Assembly (NCBI RefSeq): GCF_902635505.1
Contig: NC_045431.1
Location: 15,655,001-15,719,000, forward strand
From: Sarcophilus harrisii
Lineage: Eukaryota > Chordata > Mammalia > Dasyuromorphia > Dasyuridae
DNA: 64,000 nt
Direction: 5' to 3'
Below, piece by piece: positions 46,781-59,200 of this stretch. The first letter of the stretch is position 1; every line of letters starts with the position of its first letter. The notes under the pieces are model-generated. The model worked only from the letters and a program-made list of their open reading frames with translations, did not search any database and was not told where the DNA came from. Made by a program: the position numbers and the translations under genes.

Positions 46781-47849
46781 TGAGTTTCAAGCATTGCCTG
46801 TGCTCTCTCACTATTTTCTCTTCATTGTGAAAACTCTTCCTTGACTGTCTCTCTGATGTGAGGTAATTCCCCCCATTCTTGCTCTTCCTTTCCCTTTCTC
46901 CCAACGTATTCCACTTTCTTGCCTATCCTTTTTTTTTTTTAATACCATGTCAACATAATAGACTGAACTCTGTCTTCCTTTCGTGCAGAATTCTTCGAAC
47001 TGCCCTAATAATAATAAAATTCTTAGATGACATATGTATCACCTTTCCCTATAGAAATGTATATAGATTAACCTTTTTGAGTCCCTTATGATTTCTCTTT
47101 TATGTTTACCTTTTTATGTGTCTCCTAAGTCTTGTATTTGAAAGTCAATTTTTTTCCCAAGACAATCCCAATAAACTTTGGCTAGAAAACACCATCTACA
47201 TCCAGAAAAAGAACTATGGAGATTGAATATAAATCAATACATGCTATGTTCACTTTTTTTCTGTTTTTTTCCTCTCCTAACACAATTCATAGAGAAATGT
47301 ATATTTAAAAATTAATATACTGTATAACCAGAAAAAAAACTATTAAAAAGAAAGAACATCTAGATGTGCTCTATTAGATAAGAAACAAATACAGAAATAT
47401 TATGTCTCACTTATTATAAATCTGTATCAACAAATTATCATATCTCAAAAAAGGTCAATTAAAAAAATTAGCTCTGGCCTCATCAGAAATATTTTCAAGT
47501 CTTTTATTTTATTAAATATCTATTTTTCCCTTGAAGTATTACACTCAGTATCTCTGCATAGATTATTCTTAGTTGGAATCTCAGGTCTTTTGTCTTCCAG
47601 AATATCATATTCTAAGCCCTTTGCTCCTTTAATGTAATAGCTACTAAATCTTGTGTGATCCTAACTATGGTCCCTGGAAGTTTGGGAATTTAAGCACAAT
47701 AGTCTTGGGAGTTTTCATTTGGGAATATCTTTCAGATGGGTTTCTATTTTGTTAGTCTCTGCTCTTTTTGCACTGTGTACAGTCACCAAAACATATTTCC
47801 AAATTAGCCATGTTGCAAAAGAAAACAGATTTTAAAACCCACAAGAAAA

Positions 47850-48590
47850 AAGTTTTAAAATATATATTAAAGATTTTTATTTTTAAAACATATGCATGGA
47901 TAATTTTTTCAACACTGAACCCTGCAATACCTTGTGTTCCAATTCCCCCTCTCCCTCCACTTAGATGACAAGTAAAACAATATATGTTAAACATGGTAAA
48001 AATATATGTTAAATCCAATATAGACATACATATTAATACAATTATCTTGCTGCACAAGAAAAATCAAAAAGGAAAAAAATGCAAAAGAAAATAAAATGCA
48101 AGCAAACAACAACAAAAAGAGTGAAAATGCCATTTTGTGATGCACACTTAGTTCCCACAATTTGGGTGTAGATGGCTCTCTTCATCACAAGATCATTGGA
48201 ACTGGCCTGAATCATCTCATTATTGAAAGAGCCAAATCCATCAGTTGATCATTGTATAATCTTGTTGCCATGTACAACAGTCTCCTAGTTCTGTTAATTT
48301 AACTTAACATCAGTTCATGTAAGTCTCTCCAGGCCTTTCTGAAATCATCCTGCTGATCATTTGTTATAGAACAATAATGTTCCATAACATTCATACACCA
48401 TAACTTATTCAGCCATTCTCCAACTGATGGGCATCCACTCAGTTTCCAGTTTCTGGCCACTACAAAGAGGGCTGCCACAAACATTTTTGCACATGTGGCT
48501 CCCATTCTCTCCTTTAAGATCTCTTTGGGATATAAGCCCAGTAGAAACACTGCTGTTTCAAAGGGTATACAGAGTTTGATAGCCTGGTAC
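47850..48590 (-). mobile_element. L1 3' end with ORF2 C-terminus, antisense
   Basis: The minus strand at 48,299-48,550 reads FLLGLYPKEILKERMG and WKLSGCPSVGEWLNKLWCMN, like the L1 at 34 kb. The 3' UTR runs down to about 47,850 with 'aaaacatatgcatggataat'. Confidence 0.85.
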
Positions 48591-49669
48591 TATTGCAGGA
48601 CTGGAGGAGTTTCTTAGGTAAGACCTTTCTTTCTTCTTCTATCTCTCATTGAGGATAATTGTTGATCTTGAATTCAATTTTTGCCTTGGTCTAAAACTCT
48701 GAAGTAACATTCTTCATAGTTTTCCATTTCCTTTTTTCCATTTGTCTCTAGTTTTCCATTCTTTGGGACAATGATCAATGAGAACCATTGGATTCTTCCT
48801 CCTTTATCCAAATCCCATGTAATTTCATTCTTACAGATAGTTCATACTGTTTTACAGTGTAATTAACTAGTATGTGATGGAAGACTTGAAAACATTATAA
48901 TAGTCTATGTAAAAGAGTTGTTCTTAACAGAAACCAAAGATATAGTATTTCTGTCTCATTAACTTATTTTAAAATGATGTTAATGTTTTTATTTTTGGTT
49001 CAAATCTGATTTCAGAGGCAGAGCAAACTCTTGGTATAGAAATTTGCTCTCTTAATATGAATTAACAATTCATCTATAACTTATTATTTTAGAGAGATAT
49101 CTGGGATACTCAGAGGAAAATGTGGAAAAGCAGAATTTGAACCAAGATTTTAGTGCTAGCAAAGTGAGCCTTCTCTATGTTACATTATCCTGCTTCTTCC
49201 CTTCCTGCTCCCTTTTAAAATTTATTATTTATTTTTACAGCACTCCTTTTAAATGTTAATTTCCAGATTTTCTTCTTCCTTTATGTTCCCTTCCTGACCC
49301 ACTGGGAAGGCAAGTAATATGATATCAAATATACTTGTGAAATCATGCAAAACACATTTCCATATTATCCATATTTCCAAAAAACCCAAGACAAATAAAG
49401 TGAAAAAAATTATACTTCAAGTTGCACTCAGAGTTCATCAATTCTTTCTTTGGAGGTGGACTACATTTTTTCATCATTACTCCTTTGAGTTATCTTGGAT
49501 CATTGTAATCATCAGAGTAGCCAAGTCATGGATCATCATTACAATATTGCTGTTACTATATACAACCATCTCTTAGTTCTTCTCATTTCACATTGCATCA
49601 GCTTATATAGGTGTTGCCATGCGTTTTTTCCTTAATGCCTCTCCTCCTACCCTTCACCACCCATTTTTG

Positions 49670-49835
49670 AGGTCTGGTAACACTCCATTGGCACTAATGC
49701 ATTGTTGGTGGAGTTGTAAACTAATCAAACTATTCTGGAGAACAATTTGGAACTATGCCCAAAGGGCTATAAAACTGTGCATATAATTTGATCCAACAAT
49801 ACCATTACTAGCTCTGTATCCCAAAGATTTTTTTT
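49670..49835 (+). mobile_element. L1 ORF2 fragment, sense
   Basis: 'gcattgttggtggagttgta' and 'actatgcccaaagggctata' are L1 landmarks near the end of ORF2. Confidence 0.75.
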
Positions 49836-49849
49836 TTTTTAAGGGAAAA

Positions 49850-50600
49850 GGATTTGGGTTTTTTTCCCTTTTCCACTCCACTTAAGAGTGTATCACTTTC
49901 CGATTGCATGTAAATATAATTTTCAACATTCACTTTGATAAGATTTTGTGTTCCATATTTTCCCCCCACTTTCCTTCCCATTTCCCAAGACAGCAAGCAG
50001 TCTGATCTAAATTATACATGTACAATCATGTTAAATATATTTGTCATGTTATGAAAGAAAAATCAGAACAAAAAAGAAAAATACAAGGGAAAAAAACAAC
50101 AAAAAAGAAAATATTATGCTTCAATCTGTGTTCAGGCTCCACAGTTCTTTCCTGGACATGGGTAGAATTTTCCATTGGGACTCTTTTGGAATTGTCTGGG
50201 ACTGTTAAACTGAGAAGAGCTAAGTCAATCACAGCTGATCATCACGCAATGTTGCTATTACTCTGCACAATGATCTCCTTGTTTTGTTTACTTCACTCAG
50301 CATCAGTTCATATATTTCTTTCCAGGTTTTTCTGAAACCTGTCTGCTCATCATTTCTCATAGCAAAATCATATTCCATTCCATCCATATATCACAATTTG
50401 TTTAGCCATTCCCCAGGTGATGTGCATCCCTTCATTTTCCAATTCTGTCCCACTACAAAAAGAACTGCTATTACTATTTTTGTACATGTGGCTCCTTTTC
50501 CCTTTTTAGTGATCTCTTTGAGATACAGACCTAGTCATGGTATATGGCCAGTTTTATAGCCTTTGGGGCATACTTCCAAATTGTGCTGGCTTAAAGATGA
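49850..50600 (-). mobile_element. L1 3' end, antisense
   Basis: 'catgtaaatataattttcaa', 'agacagcaagcagtctgatc' and 'tttacttcactcagcatcag' form the reverse of an L1 3' UTR and ORF2 end. It is older than the 34 kb element. Confidence 0.75.
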
Positions 50601-50639
50601 ATTTCATTATCACCATCACCAACATCAAATATGATTGAT

Positions 50640-50945
50640 TAAGTGTATCTGTGTTTATGACTGTGTGCTCAGGGTGCTCCAAAGCAAATGAGAGTGAGAT
50701 GAATCTTATGCTGGGGACCGTGGCAGCTCCACAAAGTCAGGAGGGAAGAGGCAAGACAGTGGGCAAATGCATAGCGTGGGAGTGTCAGATGGGCCGACCT
50801 TCTGGCAAATGGTCAGAACCCAAGAGCTCCGTCTTGCACTCTGGGATGAGCTCATGAATTTCTGGGGATCATCATATCTGAAGTGGGGAAGGAGATGCAC
50901 AAGCACCTTCACTCCTCCCCTCCATGCACAATACAAGGGGCACTC
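50640..50945. other. Unassigned intronic sequence
   Basis: About 300 bases show no repeat or exon that I recognise. A short open frame here has no family features. Confidence 0.4.
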
Positions 50946-51150
50946 TAGCTGCTACACTGGATAGAATGCTGGACCTGGAATCATAAATAACTGAATTTGA
51001 ATAGACCTCAGACACTTCCTAGTTCAGTCAATCAGGGGCTTGCAGCCTCAGTTTCCTTAGCTGTAAAATGAATAATAGCAGTACTTGTCTCACAAGGTTC
51101 ATGTGAGGATGAAATGAGATGAAAGATGTGAAATGTTCTGCCAGTTTCAA
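50945..51150 (+). repeat. CORE-SINE, sense
   Basis: 'ctacactggatagaatgctg', 'cctcagtttccttagctgta' and 'gaggatgaaatgagatgaaa' follow the CORE-SINE order. Confidence 0.75.
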
Positions 51151-51539
51151 AGCACTCTGGGCATTGTGGCTCTCCTGGTACTTCTTCCTTCTTTCCTTCC
51201 ATTCTCTTCCTCTCATGTTCCTGCACAGTGTTTCCCATTTGGGCATATTTTTCATCCCGTTAGATCACAACGTGTGAGGGCAAGGAACACATCTGGCTTG
51301 TCTCTACAGGTCTCCAGCCCCTGGGACAGTGCTTTCTGCCCAGCTGGCTCGTAAAAAAGTGGTTATTGGTTAAATAAATGAATGAATGATTATCTCCCCT
51401 GGCTGCTGAACTGGGTCTGTGGAAGGCAAGTGTGGCTTATGGACAAGGAAGGAAGGCAGAAAGGTGGATACTGGATGAAAGGGGCCATCCAGCATGGAGC
51501 CTGGGGCCAGTGAGAAGGGGCAGGTGCTCTGAATCTCCA

Positions 51540-52075
51540 TGAGGTGGGCTGGGCTGTGGGAGGGGCTGGGGCGGGACTAACAGCCCCTAAGGGCTAATCC
51601 TCCTAGGGCTGGCCAGCCTCATTAGGAAGATTTGGGGCCAAAAGAATCTTTACAAAAGCAAAACGGTCATTTTTACTGTGAAGCCCAAGACCCCAAATGA
51701 GCCCTAATGCCCTCTGGAGAGCACTAAGTGCTCGGGCTGGTCATTATCTGGGACCCCTCTACCTGGAACTGACTGGTCCTATTATCTGCTCCACTTAGCA
51801 AGCCAATGGGTCAGCCTGGTTTGCTTATGGCTCTTCATCTCCTCCAGACCTCAATTTTTTTGGTACCAAAAAGCTTCTCTACCAATGTGACTTTTTTTAA
51901 AGAAAAGGGTGGGGCAAATCTGGAGACCACTTCAAGTTAATGGCTGCTTCTTCAAATGCATTTTCTCATGCATCCTTCAAGCTGACAACCCCAGCCTGCC
52001 TTCTCCTGGCTAGAAAGAGATAGGACATGATTGCACAAGATGCCAGATCCTCTGTGTATGTGAGTGTATGAGTAT

Positions 52076-52114
<39 letters not shown>

Positions 52115-52255
52115 CCTGCCTAAGGGGAAGCCATACACACATACCTACAATAAATGAGGCAATATTTGTATAATGCTTAGCCCAGGGACTGCTGTTTAAT
52201 AACACAGTAGGTATTCAATAAATGCTTTTTCCCCTTCCCAATCTTTTTTCCCCAG
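51540..52255 (+). other. Retained SLC34A2 intron 3 sequence of copy 3
   Basis: 'gggactaacagcccctaagg' and 'tttggggccaaaagaatctt' align with 4,325-4,420 (copy 1) and 23,235-23,330 (copy 2). It shows that copy 3 still has the intron 3 / exon 4 side in place although exons 2 and 3 are gone. Confidence 0.7.
52078..52112. repeat. (TG)n microsatellite, intron 3 of copy 3
   Basis: This GT run corresponds to the short TGTG tracts at 4,488-4,500 and 23,405-23,420, expanded here. Confidence 0.9.
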
Positions 52256-55200
52256 AGACAGAAGCTACAGAGAAAATAAATTCTATCTGTAAAGGGATCT
52301 TAAAATTGATTTTACTACTGCTATTACTCTACCTATTTGTATGTTCCTTGGACATTCTCAGCAGCGCTTTCCAGTTGGTTGGAGGTATGAGAAGCAACAT
52401 CAGAAAGGGTCAGAGGTTTATGGGTAGCTTTTTTTCTTTTAATTGATCTGGTTCAGCATAGAGCCAATCAACAAGGAATCTCCCTTCTTTTAAATTATGA
52501 GAGATTTCACCTTTTCCTCCATTCCAGAAACATGGATGTCTCTTGATTCATACTTTCCCTCATCTCCCCTCCCCAGCACCAATGCTTATTTATTTATTTT
52601 ATAATTTATATTATTTATTGTGTTTTTAAAAATAAATAGCTTCTGTATCTTTGTAGGGAAAGCTGCTGGGATGCTTTTCTATGGTGGTTCAATAATTTAC
52701 AACCCCATTGCTGGCCTGATGATCGGTGTCCTGGTAACGGTCATGGTGCAAAGTTCCAGTACTTCTACATCCATCATTGTCAGCATGGTGTCCTCTTCAC
52801 GTGAGTTAGCCCTGACTCCTCCATCCTCCAGACTTGTTAGTTAGGCAAGCATGAGTGCATTCAAAGGATTTCATTCCAAATTATAGATGCATGCCATTAT
52901 TCAGACCCTGCTCTGGCCTTTAATCTTTGTCTTCCTGATTTTTCATGGTTCCATCAGGTTGAATCTGTCTCTGAAACCCATCCTATGTCCTGTACTTATT
53001 CTCGTAGTAGAGTTAGAAAATTTGGCCCTAGCACAGTAGGGCTGCATGTCCTTGGCTGAAATCTTTAATTCTCCTTGCTGGAATTGAAGAGTTCTAATCT
53101 TAGAGCAGCTCTGTTTTGAGAGAAGGCAGCTCAGTGAAGACTCCTTTCTCTTCTTTTTTCCCCCCAGTCTGATATTTAACCCAGATGAGTCTAAGTCAAT
53201 GTCTTGGATGTACAGTTTGAGTGCATTTCTTTTTCTATCAGAGATAATTCAGACAAGATCCTTTTAAATTGCTTCTTTATTTTTCAAATGGGTTTGATTT
53301 GGAGCAGATCTCTCCAGATCCCAGGACTGGTTCATCCTCTGCCCCCAGTTTTTTTTTTTTTTTTTTTTTGGATGGACACATGCCAATTTTCCCTCTAATT
53401 CAAGGGACAGATGTGGACAGATGTGGGGTCAGAAAGCAAGCTTCTCTGGAGTATGTCTATGCAGGAGAGAAGACGATGAATAATTCCCCTGGAACACAGA
53501 ATTCTAAGTTGCTGAAATAGGAAGAGGCAATCTGGGTATAGAGCTGTTGCTTCACCCCAAGCATTGCCGACAGTGGCCTAATTTTCTTGTTATGGGAAAA
53601 GCCCCAGTTGCTCTGCCATGGTTATAGTTTGGGGCACTTGGTCTCAGCTGTAGTGTTGTTCCTTGCACACAGGAGATCTTCAGATAAAGACTGGATAATT
53701 GACTGGTTGGGGGTCTTGTAGAAAGTATTCCTATTCTTGGTCCTGATTGACTCCATAACCTTCCCAAATTTTTAAATATATATATATACTCTTTGACTTG
53801 TTTAAGCATTTTTTCCTGTGAATTTCCCTATTTTTTCTTCCTCATTTACCTTTTTTTTTCTGTTTGACAGTGTTGTCAGTAAGAGCAGCAATTCCAATTA
53901 TCATGGGAGCCAATATTGGGACTTCAGTCACCAATACAATGGTGGCCCTCATGCAGGCTGGAGACAGAGATAATTTTCGAAGGTAGGAAGCTTGTCTCAT
54001 TTGTTTGCTAGCCATGTTCTCTCCATCACTGTCATAACCATCTTTGATTTAAAGTAGAGAATCTTCACATGGCTCCACAGATCCCTTTTCCCTCTTCCAA
54101 TGGACCTTGTTCAAGTGCAGATTGACTCAGCTTAATCATAAATCATTATCAGTTGACGATGGTTTTATTTTTAGTATAATTCATTCTCTTTTAACATTTC
54201 ATTCTTCTAGACTCATAAAAAGCAAAACATTCTAGGACTCTGGTCTAGTCTGGGAATAGGTAACAGGTCATTGGGGGTGGTAATAGTGCTGAATAACAAA
54301 GGGAATCTTTGTTTCCCTTGTGAAGGGAATATCATCAATATTTAATTTTCTGAACTGGTTTTCAGGTGGTGCTGATTCATATAAGATGATCAGAATAAGT
54401 TAGAAAACTTGTAAGAAGTAATGATCACATCATTTTTGCCTTTCATCTTTAGAATCAGGAATTGACCTTAGTTAAACTGAGACCTGTTGAAGACCTTAGC
54501 TTAAAATGGCTTAAAAAGGCATCCTGGACCATCTCCAGTCATCCTGATCTATATCTGACCACAGGACCCAGGCTCTGGAGGGGAAAGTGAGGCAGGTGAT
54601 CTTGTATGGCCCTTCCTCACTTCAATCCAATTCACTTGCATGCCATGGCATCATCCCCCTGATATCATGGTCTTTTTTGAGAACAAAGAACAACCAACAA
54701 TTGTAATTAGGAATGACATTGAGACAGAGTCTAGATATCTACATCATTCACAACCCATGTAAAATTATCAACTTAAAAACTCAAGCAGTGGGAGGGTATT
54801 GCACCTAGTTTTCAGCTCATCATCTGCTTGCATTTGCTTTGCCAGGGCCAGACCAAATAATTTCCCAAGTCTTATGTTACCCCTGGACTGGACATTTCTC
54901 ACCCCTGCAATAAACTCACATTGTGGGTCTATTAATTGGAATTAATTGGAATAGAGAGAATTTCTATGAGATGCCTCTTTTTAGTATGTCACTTCCATAT
55001 AGCTCCCACATTTTATCAAAACCAAATGGAAGTTAATGCTTCTATCAAATATCAAGAAAATAATAAAACATGGCAGATAATGAAATGGAGGTATAGTTAA
55101 GATGTTGGACTGACATCATAATGAGTCATTATTCCAGGCTAGGAAAGCTTGAAAAAAAGAGACAACCAGAGGTCTACGACACTGTGGTGGGAGTTGGCTG

Positions 55201-56141
55201 GGAGAATGAAGCATCACTGACTGTAGGTCTTCTAGGTGATAGCAATACTAGGAGCTGTCATAACCCAGGCATGGTAAATGGAATGAGCATCTGATCAGAA
55301 AGAGAGTCTAGGGGACCCCTTTACTAGCACTGGACACAGCATCTAGCTCCATTGGGAGTTCTGTCTCCCATTACCCAATTCCAGGTTTCAATTCAAGGAC
55401 AGAAAGGAATAATCTCAGTCACTATACCTGGGACCAGAATGCAGACCAGGAGACATGACTAGATTTCTCTCCATTATAGCACTTTGGAAACACTGAAAAA
55501 CTTATAAACCCGAGAGAGCTTTAGAAGTCCCTCTGTCCAGACACCTTGCCATCCCTCTCCCATTGTAGTCAGCAGAGCCTAATTCTAAGGCTCAAGGTCA
55601 AGAAGCAGGATGAAAAAATAAGCAAATAACAACTAAAAATGTGACTATTAAAAACCAATGTTATAGGGGAGGACTCTGGGAAGATGGCAGAGTAGGTCTG
55701 TAAATTTCAAGCTCTTCAGATATCTCCCATAAGCAGAACTAATACACATTTTAGGGTGAACATACTCAAATCGGGAATGGTTTAAACAGGCAATACTACA
55801 TATATATCAAGTATAGCACCTTCCAAAATTTATAAAATAAGAGGGAAGGAGGGATGGGGGAAAAGGGGTGGGGTAAAAAGACAAGGAAGGGGCTATGGGT
55901 GGGGGAGGCAAAGTTATAGAAAGGCAAGGTAAGGAGCAGAATTAAAGTAGAACAGCTGGAGAAAGAAGAGATATATACAAATATTACAACAAATAGACTT
56001 TATTAGAAAATAAAAGTATGGCTAATAATCATTGATCTTAGACAAAGTCAGATTTACAGATTCAAGTGAGAGAGAAATCTACAATATATGTCAGCTATAT
56101 TAATATTGTTTTAGATGCATGTTTATGTATGGTTAAATGCC

Positions 56142-56202
<61 letters not shown>

Positions 56203-59200
56203 GTGTTTCTGAGCATATATGTAGATATGCATGCATGTTGCTCTATGTATGTGTGAATATAGATATGTGTATAAGTGTGTGGATCTGTGGATGAATGTGA
56301 ATATATATGTGTGTGTTTGGAGATGTGGGTGTGTTCCTGTATGTATGCATATATCTATTAAATATATCTGGGCTTAACTATACGTTATATAAATATAACT
56401 ATGCTTGGGGGAAGTGGGAGAGATGAGAGAGGAAAAAAGAATAAATTAAAAATAATGCATGCAGAGAACAAAAGTATACCTACAAGAAAACAAAGAAAAG
56501 ATGGACACTCTACTATTACACATACATATGTGTTTGTGTGTATTTAATAAAAAAAAACTTTTATTGTGTCAGGATAGCTCAAAAGACTTAAAAGAAGGCA
56601 ATCATTTGAAAAAAATTACAAGTAATGCCTTAAAAAATTGAAGATTAAACAGAAGCCCAACAAGAATTTATAGACGCATTAAAGCAATTTTTAAAAGTGA
56701 AAAATGATTTCAAAAACCAATTAAAGGGGACACAGTAAAAATTGGGAGATGAAAAGAAGAGTAATACAAGAAAATATGGAAAGAGAATGAATAGTTTGGT
56801 AAAAAAAAAGTTATAAAAACCTCACTGAAAAAAATAAGTTTTTAAAAATGAGAATGGATCAGATGGAAGCTGATGCCTTTACCAAATATCAAGAAAATAA
56901 TAAAACATGGAACATAAAGGTAATGGAATATTATTGTTCTTTAGAAATGACGAACAAGCTGATTTTAGAAAGACCTAGAAAGATTTACATGTACTGATGC
57001 TAAGTGAAACAAGCAGAACCAGGAATACATTGTATACAATAACAGCAAAGAAAGTGCGATGATCAACTATGAAAGACTTGGGTCTTTCTTAGTGGTTCAG
57101 TGATCCAAGAGAATCCTAATAGACTTTGGATAGAAAATGCCATCTGCATCCAGAAAAAGAAGTATGGAGATTGAATGCAAATCAACACAAGCTATGTTCA
57201 TGTCTGTTTTCTGGGTTTTTTTCCCTCCCAAGGTTTTCTCCTTTTGTTCTAATTTTTCTCTCCTCACATGATTCATAAAGCATTATGCATTAAAAATAAA
57301 TAAGAAAAAATAAGAAAGCAGTAAAACAAACAAAAGAATGAGAAAATAGAAGGAAAGGTGAAATGTCTCAAGGGAAAAACACTTGTCCTAAAAACAGGTT
57401 TGAGGAAAGATAATTTAAGATGGATAATTTTGTAAAATTGGCAAAAGTGATCAACAAACTCACAGTTTCTAGCAAATTAAGGTCAGAATGGGGGTATATG
57501 ACTTAGACATAAAAGGTAATATCATAAGCAAATTAGGGGAGCACATAAAAATTTCCTTGTCAGATCTATGCCTAAGGGAAGAATTTATGGCCAAAAAAGA
57601 GATGAGATGAGGATCATGGAACATATGATAAATACTTTAGATTTTTTTCCCCACAGTACCAAAAGTAGAAGGAAAGCAGGAAACTGTTGACAGAAAGTTT
57701 CTTTGATACAGACTTCATTTCTCAAATACATAGTGCACTGAGCCACATTTATAAAAATGAGTTATTCCCCAAATGATAAATGATCATAAGATATGAACAT
57801 GCAGATTTCAGAACAGCTTCTAATAGTCCTATGAAAGCTATCGATAGTCTTATGAAAATGTTTTAAGTCATTATTGATTAGAGATATACAAATGGAAACA
57901 ATTCTCACTCATGGGAGAGATGCATATGACAGAAAAGTAAAATTGAAGTTATTGAAAGGGATTTGGAAAAGCAGGGATACTAATGGTACAGCTATGAACT
58001 GCTCTAAGTATTCTGAAGAGCAATTTATAAGTACACCCCAAAGATTATAAAAATTGTGTATTCTCTTTGACCTAAGCTCCAGAGATAAAAGAAAAAGGAA
58101 GAGTACTTGTACATAAAACACTAAAGTAGCTCTTTTTGTGGTGGTAAAGAATTGAAAAATTGAGTAGATGCCTATCAAGTGGGGAATAGTTGAATAAGTT
58201 ATGGCATATGAAAGTAATGGAATATTATTGTTCTATAAAAATTGGATGGAGGCTGATTTTAGAAAGGCCTGGAAAGATTTATATGATATGCTGATTGAAA
58301 CAAGCAGAATCGGGAAAACATTGTACATTACCTATGAAAGACTTGGTTCTAATCAGTGCTTTAGTGTTCCAAGGATCCCAATAAAGTTTGGATGGAAAAT
58401 GCTATCCACAATTAGAAAAAGAACTATGGAGAGTGAATGTAAATCAACACATGCTATATTCACTTTTTTTTTCTTTTTCATTTTTTTCTCTCTCATTGTT
58501 TTTCTCTTTTGCTCTGATCTTTCTCTCCCAATATGATTCACAAGGAAATATGTAAAAACAAAATAATGTACATGCATAACCCTTCCCCCCAAATATTGCT
58601 TTTACCTGTACCTGGGGAAAATAAAAATTAAAAAAAAACCTAATGTGCCATTGGTAGAATTGTGAATTGATCCAACCGTTCTGGAGAACAGTTTGCAACT
58701 GTGCCAAACGGACTATAAAAACTGCATACCCTTTGACCCAGCAACAATGCTTCTATATACCTAAATCTCAGAGAGAATACAGAAAAAAGGAAAAAGACTC
58801 ATAATGTACAAAAATATTTATAGTAGCTCTTTTTATTGTTCCAATAATTGGACACTTAAGGGATGCCCATCAGTTGGGAAATAGCTGAACAAGTTGTGAC
58901 ATATGATTATAATGGAATACTATTGGAGTATAAAAAATCAGGGAGGAGACAATTTCAGAAAAATCTGGGAAGACATGAATTGATATAAAATAAAGTGAAA
59001 AGAGTCAACAAAATGTACACAGTAGCAACAATATTGTAATGATGAGTAAATGTGAAAGACTTAGTTATCCTGGTCAATTTTGTGATTCATGATGATCATC
59101 AGGCTGAGTTTAGAAAGGCTTAGAGAGATTTACATGAACTGATGTTAAGTGAAGTGACTAGAACCATGAAAACATTGTACATAGCAACAAGATTATGTGA

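Noticed and set aside
54760-54960. Possible LTR with an AATAAA-like 'gcaataaactcacattgtgg' motif
   Set aside because: Only one suggestive motif is seen, with no clear ends or partner. Not enough to call an element.
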